Below, piece by piece: positions 62,909-64,000 of a stretch of 64,000 nucleotides of DNA. The position numbers and the translations under genes are program-made. Source of the DNA: Sphingomonas panacis (GTDB lineage Bacteria; Pseudomonadota; Alphaproteobacteria; Sphingomonadales; Sphingomonadaceae); assembly GCF_001717955.1 (NCBI RefSeq), contig NZ_CP014168.1, positions 4,619,501 through 4,683,500 on the forward strand. Direction: 5' to 3'. The number at the start of each line of letters is the position of its first letter. Positions within the stretch are counted from its first letter, which is position 1. A model generated the notes under the pieces. The model did no database searches and had not been told where the DNA came from. It was given only the letters and a program-made list of their open reading frames with translations.

Positions 62909-64000
62909 ACATGCCTGCCAAGATCGACGCTACTCAGGCGCGTCGCGACCTGCTCGCCAGGATGCTCGCCGGCAATGCCGCGACCGCGGCATCCGTCCCC
63001 GAGCCGATCCGCCCGCGCGACCCGGCGCGTACCATCCCGCTCACCGCCGAGCAGAACCAGCTCTGGCTGCACGCGCAGATGGCGCCGGAGATGCCGCTCT
63101 ACAACGAGTCGATCACGATCCACCGGCTCGGCCGCTACGATCATGCCGCGATGGAGCGCGCGCTGACCGAGATCGTGCGCCGCCACGCGATCTGGCGCTC
63201 GGCGATAGTCGAGGTCGATGGCGATTATGTCATGCAGGTCGCGCCCTCGACGCCGATCTCGCTGGCGATCATCGACATCAGCCATGTCCCGCAAGCCGAT
63301 CGCGAAGCCGAGGCGGTTCGGCTCGCCACCGAAGATGCGCGCGCGCCGATCGCGCCGGACGTGGCGCCGCTGTTCCGCGCCCGCGTCGTCAAGCTGGGCG
63401 ATCAGGAGCATCGGCTGTACCTGACGCTTCACCATGTCATTTTCGACGGCGTCTCGATCTACAAGACGTTGGTGCCCGAACTGGCGGCACTGGTCGATGC
63501 GTATGAGGCGGGCAAGCCCTCGCCGCTGCCCGAGCCGGCGCTGCAATATGCCGATTACGCCGTATGGCAGGCCGACCGCGAGCAGGGCGACGAATATCGC
63601 CGCCAGCTCGATTTCTGGCGCGGCCAGCTCGCCGCGCCGATCCCGCGCCTCGAAGTGGTCGGCGACCGCCCGCGCGCCGCGCTGCCGACGCATGCCGGTT
63701 CGATGGAGGTGTTCGAGCTCGACACGCCGCTGGTCGAGCGGCTCAAGGCGATCGCGCGCGCCGAGAACGCGACGCTCTATTCGGTGCTGCTCGCCGGCTA
63801 CAAGGCGATGCTGTTCCGCTATACCGGCGACGAGGACATCATCGTCGGCGGCGTCACCGACACGCGGCGGCGGCCCGAACTCCAGCCGCTGATGGGCTAT
63901 TTCCTCAACACGATGGCGATCCGCAGCCGTCCGCTGGGGGGCACGCCGTTCCGCGACTATCTGGCCGAGGTGAAGCGCAGCGTGATCGGCGCGCTCGGCG
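62905..64000 (+). CDS. Condensation-domain protein (NRPS), truncated by window end
   Basis: ATG 62905 overlaps the P450 stop (ATGA) and opens a frame that reaches position 64000, giving at least 365 residues. A short basic helix (about 10-25, RRDLLARMLAG) precedes a condensation domain with LTAEQNQLWLHAQM near 47-60 and the catalytic HHxxxDG at H176-H177-V-I-F-D181-G182. Later segments (LQYADYAVWQ, GYFLNTMAIRSRP) fit the same fold. The domain should form the amide bond with the substrate on the upstream carrier. What follows, such as further modules or a thioesterase, lies beyond the window. Confidence 0.92.
   Translation, partial: MNMPAKIDATQARRDLLARMLAGNAATAASVPEPIRPRDPARTIPLTAEQNQLWLHAQMAPEMPLYNESITIHRLGRYDHAAMERALTEIVRRHAIWRSAIVEVDGDYVMQVAPSTPISLAIIDISHVPQADREAEAVRLATEDARAPIAPDVAPLFRARVVKLGDQEHRLYLTLHHVIFDGVSIYKTLVPELAALVDAYEAGKPSPLPEPALQYADYAVWQADREQGDEYRRQLDFWRGQLAAPIPRLEVVGDRPRAALPTHAGSMEVFELDTPLVERLKAIARAENATLYSVLLAGYKAMLFRYTGDEDIIVGGVTDTRRRPELQPLMGYFLNTMAIRSRPLGGTPFRDYLAEVKRSVIGALG

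Noticed and set aside
1..64000. CRISPR arrays or tandem-repeat arrays
   Set aside because: No regularly spaced direct repeats were seen; the repeats found are dispersed inverted ones.

Overview
The window looks like chromosome of a sphingomonad (Alphaproteobacteria, Sphingomonadales, Sphingomonas-like). The evidence is high-GC coding sequence with many 4-nt ATGA/GTGA gene overlaps, an alphaproteobacterial GTTC-N7-GTTC SOS box at lexA, the order moaC/moeA/lexA/comEC/gltX/gltA next to trp genes, a pcm-tolC-PopZ/DUF2497 run, and a large hopanoid locus. No replication origin, rRNA, CRISPR array or transposase was seen. There is one tRNA (Cys, GCA).

Layout. 1-7.3 kb: a peptidase/hydrolase pair (serine hydrolase, M17 aminopeptidase), a TonB-dependent receptor, a Rieske oxygenase and tpiA. 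7.3-18.5 kb: a PpiD-like folding factor and the tryptophan genes. trpE is separated from trpGDC by about 5.3 kb of accessory DNA holding a Septu-type (PtuA ATPase + PtuB HNH nuclease) defence pair, an esterase and a small secreted protein. 18.7-28.5 kb: molybdenum cofactor genes moaC and moeA, split by a toxin-antitoxin module and an AT-rich unknown gene, then lexA, comEC, gltX and gltA. 28.5-37.6 kb: housekeeping and envelope genes (CorA, SPOUT methyltransferase, MAPEG protein, S9 peptidase, PopZ-like protein, TolC, Pcm, tRNA-Cys, MOSC protein).

37.6-59.7 kb is one extended hopanoid locus. A divergent promoter region near 44.6 kb feeds hpnI-hpnJ-(65-aa protein)-hpnK-(diiron protein)-hpnL-(GT-C protein) leftward and hpnA-B-C-D-E-shc-hpnG rightward. 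hpnH and ispH, then hpnM-mlaA and hpnN-DUF2141, complete it. Together these genes cover isoprenoid supply (IspH), FPP to squalene (HpnD/C/E), cyclisation (Shc), side-chain addition (HpnH, HpnG), head-group construction (HpnI, HpnK, HpnJ: predicted bacteriohopanetetrol cyclitol ether) and outer-membrane lipid traffic (HpnN, HpnM, MlaA).

59.9-64.0 kb opens a small non-ribosomal peptide cluster running off the window: a free-standing adenylation-carrier protein whose ten-residue specificity code reads as leucine, a P450 with an altered haem-loop glycine, and a condensation-domain protein.

Several families of palindromic repeats are scattered between genes. Two families also lie inside genes without breaking the frame: a 78-bp element with perfect 22-bp arms in hpnG, and a roughly 100-bp element in hpnB.
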